Source: Lachnospiraceae bacterium
GTDB lineage: Bacteria; Bacillota; Clostridia; Lachnospirales; Lachnospiraceae
Assembly (NCBI GenBank): GCA_009774145.1
Contig: VSND01000204.1
Location: forward strand, 1-18,365
Direction: 5' to 3'
Length of the DNA stretch: 18,365 bases
Shown here piece after piece: positions 7,581-14,905 of this stretch. The notes beneath the pieces were generated by a model. It ran no database searches. It saw only the letters and a program-made list of their open reading frames with translations, and had not been told where the DNA came from. A program made the position numbers and the translations under genes. Each line of letters opens with the position of its first letter. Position 1 is the first letter of the stretch.

Positions 7581-8691
7581 CGCTTCCCCTTTCAACTTTA
7601 CTCTGTTCCATATTTTTTCGACTGTTTTTTACTGCATTTTTCATATAATATCCCGAACGAAGCCTGTCAGCAGTGACTGCTGTATCCATTCGCAGCCTTT
7701 GATACTCAGATTCCGACATATTCATCAGTTTTCCCTTTATATCTGACAAAGAGTCTACTACAATTCCGCAGTCATTCTCTTTAACGAAATCTGCCAGCGC
7801 TGCATGACTCCATATAATAACAGGAATTCCGGAAGCAATGTAAAGAGATGCTTTATGTGGATTATTAATCTGTAAGTATTCTCCATATACTCCCGAGCAG
7901 GTATTTGCAGATGTACCATCCCATACCAGCCCAAAACTGCCAGATAATACATATGGCAGTTCCTCCGGTTTAAACATCCCCTTATACCAGACCTGTTCTT
8001 TTTCCTGTCCTTCATAGCCAACACCATACAGATTAAAAATACAATTATCCGGAAGCTGATAAACGTATTGAGCTTTATGAGGCCTGAGATTTCCTGCAAT
8101 AATTACAGGAAGATCTTTGCCAAGTTTTTGCTCACTCAATTTTTTCCTGTCCAGATCAGGAATCAGGTAGTCAAAAATATGCAATGGAATAATCTTATCA
8201 CCCGAAATGTTTAATCTCATAATATATTTTTTCATCCGGATATTGTGAACAATCAATTGTGAAGCATGCTTCAAAGCATCCTTTTCCTCTACTTTTAAAC
8301 GCAGCTTTTTTATTTTCGACACATCCGGTCTTATCGCCACTCTTAAAAGTTCCAGATCATGAATAATCAACACTACTTTTATTCCCCGTCCCGACAATCT
8401 TTTAAACAAATGTGCCAGTAAAAAGGAATGTTCAATAATAGGGAACTGTACATAAATACAATCCCCTTTCTGTAGTTTTTTAAGATTCTTTTCCCATATT
8501 TTCCAAATTCGAAAATGCCACATTAACTTCTTAAATCCATGAGCACTCCGCCTCCTGTCATCATTAGACGGAATGTCCAGAGCCAGGCACCCCATCTGAC
8601 TCAGTATCACTTCTACATCTTCCCGTGCTTTCACCCCGGCTGTCTTCTGAAGGCCTTCATCCATCTGTTTCTCACAAATATAATATTCCAT
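7561..8691 (-). CDS. Glycosyltransferase of the GTF3 / WbbI type
   Basis: A 376-residue GT-B-like enzyme. The family signatures are clear: opening YYICEKQMDEGLQKTAGVKA (residues 3-22), VVLIIHDLELLR (106-117), NLRPHKAQYVYQLP (201-214), FGLVWDG (253-259) and NNPHKASLYIASGIPVIIW (276-294). Relatives include the streptococcal adhesin glucosyltransferase Gtf3 and galactofuranosyltransferases such as WbbI; sugar specificity cannot be inferred. It probably adds one sugar to the lipid-linked repeat unit in the cytoplasm. ATG 8691 has AAGGGG 7 bases upstream and lies 3 bases after the SDR stop. The 3' end overlaps wzy. Confidence 0.85.
   Translation of the reverse strand: MEYYICEKQMDEGLQKTAGVKAREDVEVILSQMGCLALDIPSNDDRRRSAHGFKKLMWHFRIWKIWEKNLKKLQKGDCIYVQFPIIEHSFLLAHLFKRLSGRGIKVVLIIHDLELLRVAIRPDVSKIKKLRLKVEEKDALKHASQLIVHNIRMKKYIMRLNISGDKIIPLHIFDYLIPDLDRKKLSEQKLGKDLPVIIAGNLRPHKAQYVYQLPDNCIFNLYGVGYEGQEKEQVWYKGMFKPEELPYVLSGSFGLVWDGTSANTCSGVYGEYLQINNPHKASLYIASGIPVIIWSHAALADFVKENDCGIVVDSLSDIKGKLMNMSESEYQRLRMDTAVTADRLRSGYYMKNAVKNSRKNMEQSKVERGSDGGLEC
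7584..7592 (-). promoter_or_regulatory. Ribosome binding site that sets the wzy start
   Basis: AAAGGGGAA on the minus strand ends 3 bases before ATG 7580, with the AGGGG core 5 bases away. It lies inside the 3' end of the upstream glycosyltransferase gene and argues against the TTG at 7595. Confidence 0.7.
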
Positions 8692-8694
8692 GTT

Positions 8695-9762
8695 TTAACC
8701 CCTTCCGGCTTCCCCATCCTGCATAGCTCTGTACATGGAAACAGTTCTTTCAGCTCCCTCCCGGAGATTAAAACAGGCTGACCATCCAAGCGATTCCAGC
8801 TTCGCAGAATCCAGTGATGAATTTGTCATAAGATTATATCCTTTTCGTTCCTGCTCCGTAGGAATCTCATAAATCACCTTTCTCCCGGCTGCCTCCGCCA
8901 TGGCATTGGCAATCTCACTAATCGTAACAATTGAATCCGGATTGGATATATTATAAGCATTTCGGCTCTCTCCGTTCAACAGTATGGCGAGAATCGCTGA
9001 TGCACAATCTGCCGTATAACAGTAAGAACGAAGCTGTGTTCCTGCACTCTTCATCACGATATCTTCCGATCTGGCGGCGCTTCTTGTAAACTGCGCAGAT
9101 GCTCTTGAATCGCTCTTTGTTATCGTCGGACCATAGATATGCCCCGGACGTACAATTACAGTATCCAGACCATATTCTTCTCCATATGCAACACACAGTG
9201 TCTCCGCTGCTCTTTTTGCACTTGGATAACTTGCCCGCTGATTCAGTATATCCAGATAACCGTAATCGTTTTCTACATATGCATCAGGGGTCTCCTTATT
9301 ACCATACACTTCGCTGGAGGATATATAAAGCACTCTTGAAATCTCCTGCCTCACTGCCAGCCTCAGAAGTGCATGAAGTCCAATAAAATTAGCAAGCATG
9401 GTTTCCACAGGCTGCTGCGTATAAACTGCCGGATTGGCATTACTTGCGCCATGGATAATATAATCCGCCTTTACGTCCGGCGCCTGGCCTTCTGTCGCAT
9501 CGTATTCCACAAACTGATAATCTTTTCCTTCTTCAAAAGGCGCAAATCTGTCCGAAGTTCTTTTCCGATCCCTTCCCGCCAGAATGATATGAATCCCCGC
9601 TTTTTTCCACTGATTAAAATAAAAGAGCAGATCTGCCACTGAAGACCCAATCATACCGGTTCCTCCGGTAATAAAAAGCGTCTTCCCAAACAGCTTTTCT
9701 GCAAGAGGAACTTTCTCGGTCACCCGTGCCATATCTTCCCAGTAACTTTCCACATATCTCAT
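8695..9762 (-). CDS. NAD-dependent epimerase/dehydratase (extended SDR)
   Basis: A 355-residue extended short-chain dehydrogenase. The Rossmann motif GGTGMIG is at residues 33-39 after an unusual N-terminal extension of about 27 residues. The catalytic serine region YISSSEVYG is at 146-154 and the Y-x3-K pair is Y179/K183 (YPSAK). VRPGHIYGP at 205-212 is typical of nucleotide-sugar epimerases, dehydratases and decarboxylases. It starts 1 base after the cytidylyltransferase stop and lacks a good ribosome site, so the two are probably translated together. That pairing suggests it may act on the CDP-linked product or its precursor, but a UDP- or GDP-sugar substrate is equally possible. Confidence 0.85.
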   Translation of the reverse strand: MRYVESYWEDMARVTEKVPLAEKLFGKTLFITGGTGMIGSSVADLLFYFNQWKKAGIHIILAGRDRKRTSDRFAPFEEGKDYQFVEYDATEGQAPDVKADYIIHGASNANPAVYTQQPVETMLANFIGLHALLRLAVRQEISRVLYISSSEVYGNKETPDAYVENDYGYLDILNQRASYPSAKRAAETLCVAYGEEYGLDTVIVRPGHIYGPTITKSDSRASAQFTRSAARSEDIVMKSAGTQLRSYCYTADCASAILAILLNGESRNAYNISNPDSIVTISEIANAMAEAAGRKVIYEIPTEQERKGYNLMTNSSLDSAKLESLGWSACFNLREGAERTVSMYRAMQDGEAGRG

Positions 9763-9763
9763 A

Positions 9764-10477
9764 TTATTTCAACCAGTCTTCCTTTTTTGTATGAAGAAGC
9801 GCCTTGAAAATCATCATATCCTCTATGGTAGTAATTTTCAGGTTTTCTTCCGAGCCCTTTGAAAAGTATACCTTTTCTCCCAGTTCCTGCATCAGAGAAC
9901 AGGATGCAGCAGTGTTGCTGATGCCCTTTTTCCCTGCCTCTTCGTGAGCCCACAGCAGCTTGCCCAATGTATACGTATGAGGCGTCTGGGTACGGAACAA
10001 CTGTTCTCTCGGAATAGACATCCGGGAAGATATTCCGTTATCATCGCTTCGAAACACCGCTTCCACACATGGAATAGCTGCTACTGCACTTCCATGCTTC
10101 TGAAATGTTGCAAGGCTGTTCGATATGATTTCTGCTGATACCATACAGCGATTCCCATCATGCACAATTATAGTATCGTCCTCCTGCATCTCTTCTTTCA
10201 GAACCTGCAATCCAAGAAAAATGGACTCCTGCCCCGTCTCCCCGCCAGGTACGACCCAGCGCAGCTTTGTTATATTAAACTGCCTTGCATAAGCTTTAAC
10301 GACCTCGATCCAGGACGGCAGAGTAACAACCATAACTGCATCAATACTCGGATGTCTTTGAAACGCCTCCATCGTATGGATAATGATCGGTTTGTTCTCC
10401 ACATGCATGAACTGCTTGGGAATGTCCTGTCCCATTCTTGTTCCTGTGCCTGCTGCTGTCAATAACGCAACAATCAT
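9764..10477 (-). CDS. IspD/TarI-like CTP-dependent cytidylyltransferase
   Basis: Transfers CMP from CTP to a phosphorylated alcohol. The 237-residue protein has LTAAGTGTRMG (residues 6-16), PKQF (20-23), PGGETGQESI (77-86), VHDGNR (105-110), QTPHTY (164-169) and NLKITTIED (212-220), all in IspD order. VHDGNR replaces the usual VHDAARP and ISNTAASCSLM replaces the TDDAS region, so it is a divergent member. Its place in a surface-polysaccharide operon next to LicD genes favours a CDP-alditol (for example CDP-ribitol) role like TarI over isoprenoid synthesis. ATG 10477 is chosen: it has GGAGG 8 bases upstream, gives the family N-terminus, and overlaps the licD stop as ATGA. A TTG frame would begin at 10492. 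Confidence 0.85.
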   Translation of the reverse strand: MIVALLTAAGTGTRMGQDIPKQFMHVENKPIIIHTMEAFQRHPSIDAVMVVTLPSWIEVVKAYARQFNITKLRWVVPGGETGQESIFLGLQVLKEEMQEDDTIIVHDGNRCMVSAEIISNSLATFQKHGSAVAAIPCVEAVFRSDDNGISSRMSIPREQLFRTQTPHTYTLGKLLWAHEEAGKKGISNTAASCSLMQELGEKVYFSKGSEENLKITTIEDMMIFKALLHTKKEDWLK

Positions 10478-11361
10478 TTTTTCTTCCTCCAATACATATT
10501 AAACTGATGATGAGACTGCTGTTTGTCCAAAGGCGGCATCTTCATATAGTCTCCATAAAGCTGTGTCAAATACAGATCATAATTTCCAGGAGCATGATAA
10601 TATTTACCCTCGAACAACACCTCTGTTGCCTGCAGATACTCTTTCTTCGGAACTCTTTCTTCAATCTCGTGAACTGCTGCCGTCATAACGCCAACATATT
10701 CCATATCATCAAATCTGTACTTTCTGGCAACCTTCTGAACCAGTCTGCTCCAGGTTCTGTATCCCGCAAGTTTTGCCGGAATGCATGCCAGTACATGAAA
10801 TATATGAGCCGCCATACTCCTTGCTTCCATATGTTTTAAAGATGCAGCTCTCTGCATTTTTCGATAGCACACCAGATGAAAATAGTGACGTCTGGCAGCC
10901 TGATAATCTGCCGGAAGTCCCTCAATCGGAAATATATCTACAAAGATCGGATGATACATGGGTTCCTTTTTTTTAATTCCGCCCATGAAATCTTCCATCA
11001 CCGTATCAAAGTTATACAAACGATAAAATTCACAGTTTTCCGAAAAACCGTTTTCATCAGGTTCTGCAAGAATATACTGCTCCAGACAGCCGCCTGTCAG
11101 TTCCATCAGTTTTTCACAATCCGGTCTTGGCATATTCACATCAATATCGTCATCCCACGGTATAAAACCCCTGTGACGTATCGCTCCCAGCAACGTCCCT
11201 CCGGATAAAAAATACCGAAGTCCATGCTGGTCGCAAAAATCAGCCAGCGTATCCAGCATTGCAAGCTGTACCGCTCTGCTTTCCCTCTGACTCATCACTT
11301 CTCCGCAGTCTTCTTTTGACAATACGGAATTCATCAATTCATCATAAACGGATCTGTCCAC
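10474..11361 (-). CDS. LicD family phosphotransferase (second LicD protein)
   Basis: A 295-residue LicD-fold protein predicted to transfer a phospho-substituent from a CDP donor to the growing glycan. SGGTLLGAIRHRGFIPWDDD spans residues 53-72, with metal aspartates in WDDDID (69-74), followed by VNMPRPD. YLTQLYGDYMKMPP lies near 264-277. The start is GTG at 11361, supported by GGGGAGG 9 bases upstream; the first internal methionine has no such site. The stop overlaps the ATG of the cytidylyltransferase gene, which fits a donor/transferase pair. An A8 tract (10967-10974 as T8) falls in a lysine run in mid-gene. Most similar within the window to the next LicD protein upstream. Confidence 0.9.
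   Translation of the reverse strand: MDRSVYDELMNSVLSKEDCGEVMSQRESRAVQLAMLDTLADFCDQHGLRYFLSGGTLLGAIRHRGFIPWDDDIDVNMPRPDCEKLMELTGGCLEQYILAEPDENGFSENCEFYRLYNFDTVMEDFMGGIKKKEPMYHPIFVDIFPIEGLPADYQAARRHYFHLVCYRKMQRAASLKHMEARSMAAHIFHVLACIPAKLAGYRTWSRLVQKVARKYRFDDMEYVGVMTAAVHEIEERVPKKEYLQATEVLFEGKYYHAPGNYDLYLTQLYGDYMKMPPLDKQQSHHQFNMYWRKKK
10486..10490 (-). promoter_or_regulatory. Ribosome binding site that sets the cytidylyltransferase start
   Basis: GGAGG on the minus strand, 8 bases before ATG 10477, inside the last codons of the upstream licD gene. It rules against TTG 10492, which would translate through it. Confidence 0.7.
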
Positions 11362-11370
11362 GGTCCGGTT

Positions 11371-11377
11371 CCTCCCC
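11371..11377 (-). promoter_or_regulatory. Ribosome binding site supporting a GTG start
   Basis: GGGGAGG on the minus strand, 9 bases before the GTG at 11361. It lies in the 31-base gap between two licD genes. Confidence 0.7.
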
Positions 11378-11392
11378 TGTCTACGCAGCCCG

Positions 11393-12274
11393 TCAATACT
11401 GCAATTCCAAAAACAAATGTTTTTCCTGCTTTTCCTTTGGAGGCATCACCATATAGTCTCCGTAAAATCCCGTCAAATATTTTTCCGCTTCTATTGGAAC
11501 ATTAAAGCATTCTGTCTCAAAAGGCTCCTTTCGGTACACACACATCTCTTTCCGCGAATACAGTTCTCCAGAAAAATGCTTTCTTCCTGTCGGTATACTG
11601 ACAAGAAGCGTCGTATCCTTTTTACAAACAGTAAACCAGAATCCGCACCATGCCGTCCATTTGCGCAGCGGAATGAGCTTCAGGATCCTGCCGGCAAGCC
11701 TTTTACTCTTTGTATAATTCAGTTTACGCCCCTCCATCTCGAGCAGTTCCCTCGGAATGTTCCGATTATTATATGTTCTCACTGCAGAAACTGCAAACGA
11801 CAGCGCCATACTCATGTTTTTCTGAATAAAACGCAAAACTGCATTGTCATATACATTCTCCATCACATACAGATCGATAGATATCCCACACTCCTTCAGG
11901 TTCCAGTCATATTTTCTCCGCGCAACCGTCCCCTTTTTTCGAATCTGTGTCACAAGAATTCCCATTTCCGGATGTGTTGCCGGTGTCTGTATATAATACT
12001 GTTCTCCCAGTTTCTCGTCAAATACCCGAAGCAGCCTGTCATAATCGGCCCGGGGCATATTAATGTCAATATCATCGTCCCAGGGAATAAACCCCTGATG
12101 TCTGATTGCTCCCAGTATACTTCCTCCGCTTAAAGAATAACCGATCCCTTCTTCGTCACAGACCCGAATCACATCCTTTGCAATATCAAGCACACAGTTC
12201 TGATATTTCCGCAACTCCGGGCCCTCCAGTTGAATCACATGATATTTCACAGACATCCCTCTCTTATTCTCCAT
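11393..12274 (-). CDS. LicD family phosphotransferase (first LicD protein)
   Basis: A 293-residue LicD-fold protein. SGGSILGAIRHQGFIPWDDD spans residues 49-68, with metal aspartates in WDDDID (65-70) and INMPRADYDRLL following. YLTGFYGDYMVMPP near 266-279 matches the tail of the second LicD protein, so these two are the closer pair. ATG 12274 has AAGGA 6 bases upstream and starts 3 bases after the stop of the preceding glycosyltransferase. Donor and acceptor are unknown; phosphocholine and alditol phosphate are the family precedents. Confidence 0.9.
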   Translation of the reverse strand: MENKRGMSVKYHVIQLEGPELRKYQNCVLDIAKDVIRVCDEEGIGYSLSGGSILGAIRHQGFIPWDDDIDINMPRADYDRLLRVFDEKLGEQYYIQTPATHPEMGILVTQIRKKGTVARRKYDWNLKECGISIDLYVMENVYDNAVLRFIQKNMSMALSFAVSAVRTYNNRNIPRELLEMEGRKLNYTKSKRLAGRILKLIPLRKWTAWCGFWFTVCKKDTTLLVSIPTGRKHFSGELYSRKEMCVYRKEPFETECFNVPIEAEKYLTGFYGDYMVMPPKEKQEKHLFLELQY

Positions 12275-12277
12275 TAT

Positions 12278-13438
12278 TTATCCTTTTGAAAGGAAAATAT
12301 CTTCATAACGCCCTGCAATATACTCCCAACTGTATGCATCCTGAATTCTCCTTCTGGCCTTTCTTCCCATTTCCGCCAGTTCTGATTCAGACATTCGATC
12401 CGCCTTCCCAATCAGTCCGGCCAGACTGCCGCTCTCTTTTTTCCAGTACAGTGCCGCATCCTCTGCCACTTCACGATTAAATCCCACATCCAGCAGAAGG
12501 TTCAGATCTGTACTGCCCAGCGCTTCCAGCAGACTTGGATTCGTTCCCCCAACTTCATGCCCATGCAGATATCCAAAGGCATTCTCCCTTATCTTTTTCA
12601 GCAGCTCCCTTTCATACACCGTTCCTACAAATTTTATACGTCCATCCTTCCGAAAGTGCAGTTTCCGCTCCAGGTGTTCCAGAAAAGCATGATTGGCGGT
12701 TGTTATGATCGCAAAATCCTTTTTTGAATCGGATCTCATAAACTCCCTTATCATGGTTTCAAAATTGTTTTCCGGAACAAAACGGCCAACCACCAGATAG
12801 TATTCTCTGGGCATCAGTTTTTTTTCTCTAAGCCAGTCAGTGTATACTTTGTCATCATCTGAAAGTCTGGAAGGTTCTGTTTCAGAACCATACGCAATAA
12901 ATGTTGTTTTGGGCTGATATCTACTATAGTTATTGACTATATACCGTTCAATATTCTGACTGTCACAAACCAGCAGGTCCGCATTCCTGACCATCACTTT
13001 TTCAGATATCTTCCAGTATGCTCTCACAGGCATACTCCATTTTGCCCGTTTCCATTCGTGTCCATCCGGATTTAAATACACGGTGCCGCCCAGCTTATGT
13101 ATTTTTTTCCTGAAGTATGATGCAAAAGGGCCGATCCTGCATGCCAGTATATAGACAACAGGATGAGAAATCTGATTCTCCCTGATATAATTACAACACC
13201 ATTTCAGAGCAGCAACATCATAAAAGATCGCCTGAGCAGCTCCGATCTTCGGGACCTTTATACGAAAGCAACATGCATTATGATATTCAAACGTCCCCAG
13301 TTTATCATCTTTACATGCTACATAATATTTTATATTGAAATTATTCTGATGATACTCTGTCAGTTTATCAACAAAAGTCTCAAATCCACCATATGCGCCT
13401 GGTATTCCCTTCGAGCCAATAATAAATACATGTTGCAT
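12278..13438 (-). CDS. DUF1972-type glycosyltransferase, rhamnosyltransferase-like (Cps2T/RgpA group)
   Basis: A 386-residue GT-B enzyme. HVFIIGSKGIPGAYGGFETF (residues 3-22) and NPDGHEWKRAKW (123-134) mark the DUF1972 family, whose studied members add L-rhamnose in capsule synthesis. The C-terminal half has the retaining GT4 features VGRFVPENN (217-225) and HEVGGTNPSLLEAL (294-307). It probably adds the second sugar to the lipid-linked unit; no dTDP-rhamnose genes are in the window, so the sugar is inferred only. I start at ATG 13438, which has AAGGAG 9 bases upstream and gives the family N-terminus; the longer frame from ATG 13456 has no clear site. Confidence 0.88.
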   Translation of the reverse strand: MQHVFIIGSKGIPGAYGGFETFVDKLTEYHQNNFNIKYYVACKDDKLGTFEYHNACCFRIKVPKIGAAQAIFYDVAALKWCCNYIRENQISHPVVYILACRIGPFASYFRKKIHKLGGTVYLNPDGHEWKRAKWSMPVRAYWKISEKVMVRNADLLVCDSQNIERYIVNNYSRYQPKTTFIAYGSETEPSRLSDDDKVYTDWLREKKLMPREYYLVVGRFVPENNFETMIREFMRSDSKKDFAIITTANHAFLEHLERKLHFRKDGRIKFVGTVYERELLKKIRENAFGYLHGHEVGGTNPSLLEALGSTDLNLLLDVGFNREVAEDAALYWKKESGSLAGLIGKADRMSESELAEMGRKARRRIQDAYSWEYIAGRYEDIFLSKG

Positions 13439-13447
13439 TATGGCAAT

Positions 13448-13453
13448 CTCCTT
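13448..13453 (-). promoter_or_regulatory. Ribosome binding site that sets the DUF1972 GT start
   Basis: AAGGAG on the minus strand, 9 bases before ATG 13438. It lies downstream of the alternative ATG 13456, which therefore is unlikely to be used. Confidence 0.65.
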
Positions 13454-13475
13454 CATTCTACACTTAGACTGTTTT

Positions 13476-14894
13476 TTATACCTCTACAGCGATGAATCCT
13501 AAAACTTTTATATTTTGAATGCGGCATACATCCAGTTCTCTTTTGATTTCCTGATGTAATGTTTTTCCTTTTTCCACAACCAGTATTTCACCGTCCAGAT
13601 CCAATGCCATTCGCAACGATTCACTGTCTTGATGTAAAAAACCATTAACCGGATTCAACTCCACGCCTTTCATCTCAAACAATTCCCCAAGTTGCTTTTC
13701 TGTATTCCCAGAAACACCGCTTATCGCAGCTTTCTTAATACCAAGAGACTCGATCATTATTTTCACATAATCCAGAGAATCTGTATTCATACTATATCTC
13801 ATCAGCCATGCTTTCAGCATCCTGTCGATTCTGTTTTTTTCCGGTTCTGAAAATGTAATATTTGCCAAAAGAGGTATCTCATACATTTCTTTCAACTCTT
13901 CTGTTGTTTTTACACTTTTATTCAAGAGATATTTTAATACAAGACATCCTCCCCATACACCCAAGGTCAGTACAATGCCAATCATCATCCACTTCAAAAT
14001 CGATTTTAATGATACCGGTACTTTAGAGCCAACATTATAATCTTCTATCCCTGTGGTATCCATTTCAAGGTAAAAAATATTATAATATGCCAAGTCCCAT
14101 AGATTCGCATTGAACTCATTTTCCAGTCTTACGTAATTTGTAATATAAGTATTGGCACTGTCTATGCCCGTTTTCTGCAAACTCCTGATATTCTGGTCTG
14201 CTGTCAGTTCGATACCATCATCAATTTTTTCAAATCTGCTGATATTGTAATCAGCCTGGTATTCGTCAGCCAGAAATTCGACTCTTCTCTCAATCGCCTG
14301 CAGAATTGCATTGCATACATTTTCATCTCCAAAATAAGCCTTGTAGGTAATGACCGCATCCTTATGTGTTTCCTGCACTTCTTCATCAACTGCAGAACCA
14401 TTCACTACAACCTCGCATCCAAGCAGTTCCTGTATATATTGCAGTTCTTTTTCAACACCTATAATATCACGTAATTCAAGGATAAGTTCATGATCATTCA
14501 AAATATTTTTCAGTTTCTCACTTAATAATCGAGTGTCATTTCCCGCTGACAGATAATATTCCACTGTTCCTGTATACACTCTGTTGGCATCCATCTGCAT
14601 GATAAAAGATTCTCTCAGATACTCCGCCTGTTTTTCATACAATCGTCGATATAAACTTCCCTGACTCATACGAATCTGAGTCTCTGGCGGAGCCTCATAC
14701 GTCCCCGCAAGAACCGCCTGCTCAGGTGTCATCTCCACTACTTCGGCCTTAAAAACACAAATACCGCCTCCAAGCAAAACTCCAGTCAATACAGCAGCAG
14801 TCAGGCTCCTCCAATGTCTGAATAAATAAAAAACCATATCTATTAAATTAATTTCTCTTTCCGTCTCATAGAGACAATCTTTACTTCCGCTCAT
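13476..14894 (-). CDS. Wzz-like chain-length regulator with degenerate BY-kinase-like tail
   Basis: A 472-residue membrane protein that would set polysaccharide chain length with Wzy. TM1 is at about residues 30-49 and TM2 at 300-324, bracketing an extracytoplasmic, partly coiled region, as in Wzz/CapA proteins. Unusually, about 150 residues follow TM2. They align by pattern with a tyrosine-kinase domain: KKAAISGVSGNTEKQLGEL (387-405) sits where VTSxxPGEGKS is expected but lacks the Walker A GK[S/T], and GEILVVEKGKTLHQEIKREL (435-454) plus KVLGFIAVEV match the kinase C-terminal pattern. No tyrosine cluster is seen. ATG 14894 has AGGAG 5 bases upstream. No separate kinase or phosphatase gene is in the window. 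Confidence 0.85.
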   Translation of the reverse strand: MSGSKDCLYETEREINLIDMVFYLFRHWRSLTAAVLTGVLLGGGICVFKAEVVEMTPEQAVLAGTYEAPPETQIRMSQGSLYRRLYEKQAEYLRESFIMQMDANRVYTGTVEYYLSAGNDTRLLSEKLKNILNDHELILELRDIIGVEKELQYIQELLGCEVVVNGSAVDEEVQETHKDAVITYKAYFGDENVCNAILQAIERRVEFLADEYQADYNISRFEKIDDGIELTADQNIRSLQKTGIDSANTYITNYVRLENEFNANLWDLAYYNIFYLEMDTTGIEDYNVGSKVPVSLKSILKWMMIGIVLTLGVWGGCLVLKYLLNKSVKTTEELKEMYEIPLLANITFSEPEKNRIDRMLKAWLMRYSMNTDSLDYVKIMIESLGIKKAAISGVSGNTEKQLGELFEMKGVELNPVNGFLHQDSESLRMALDLDGEILVVEKGKTLHQEIKRELDVCRIQNIKVLGFIAVEV

Positions 14895-14905
14895 AAACTC
14901 TCCTC

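Noticed and set aside
9764..10477. Housekeeping isoprenoid IspD
   Set aside because: Not excluded, but its setting in a polysaccharide operon and its altered VHDGNR and TDDAS regions make a CDP-alditol-type role more likely.
11417..12133. 238-codon open frame on the plus strand
   Set aside because: Antisense to the first licD gene, whose LicD motifs are unmistakable.
4020..12274. Complete phosphocholine (lic) pathway
   Set aside because: LicD-type transferases alone do not define it; no choline kinase, choline transporter or LicC-type cytidylyltransferase is present, and the cytidylyltransferase seen is IspD-like.
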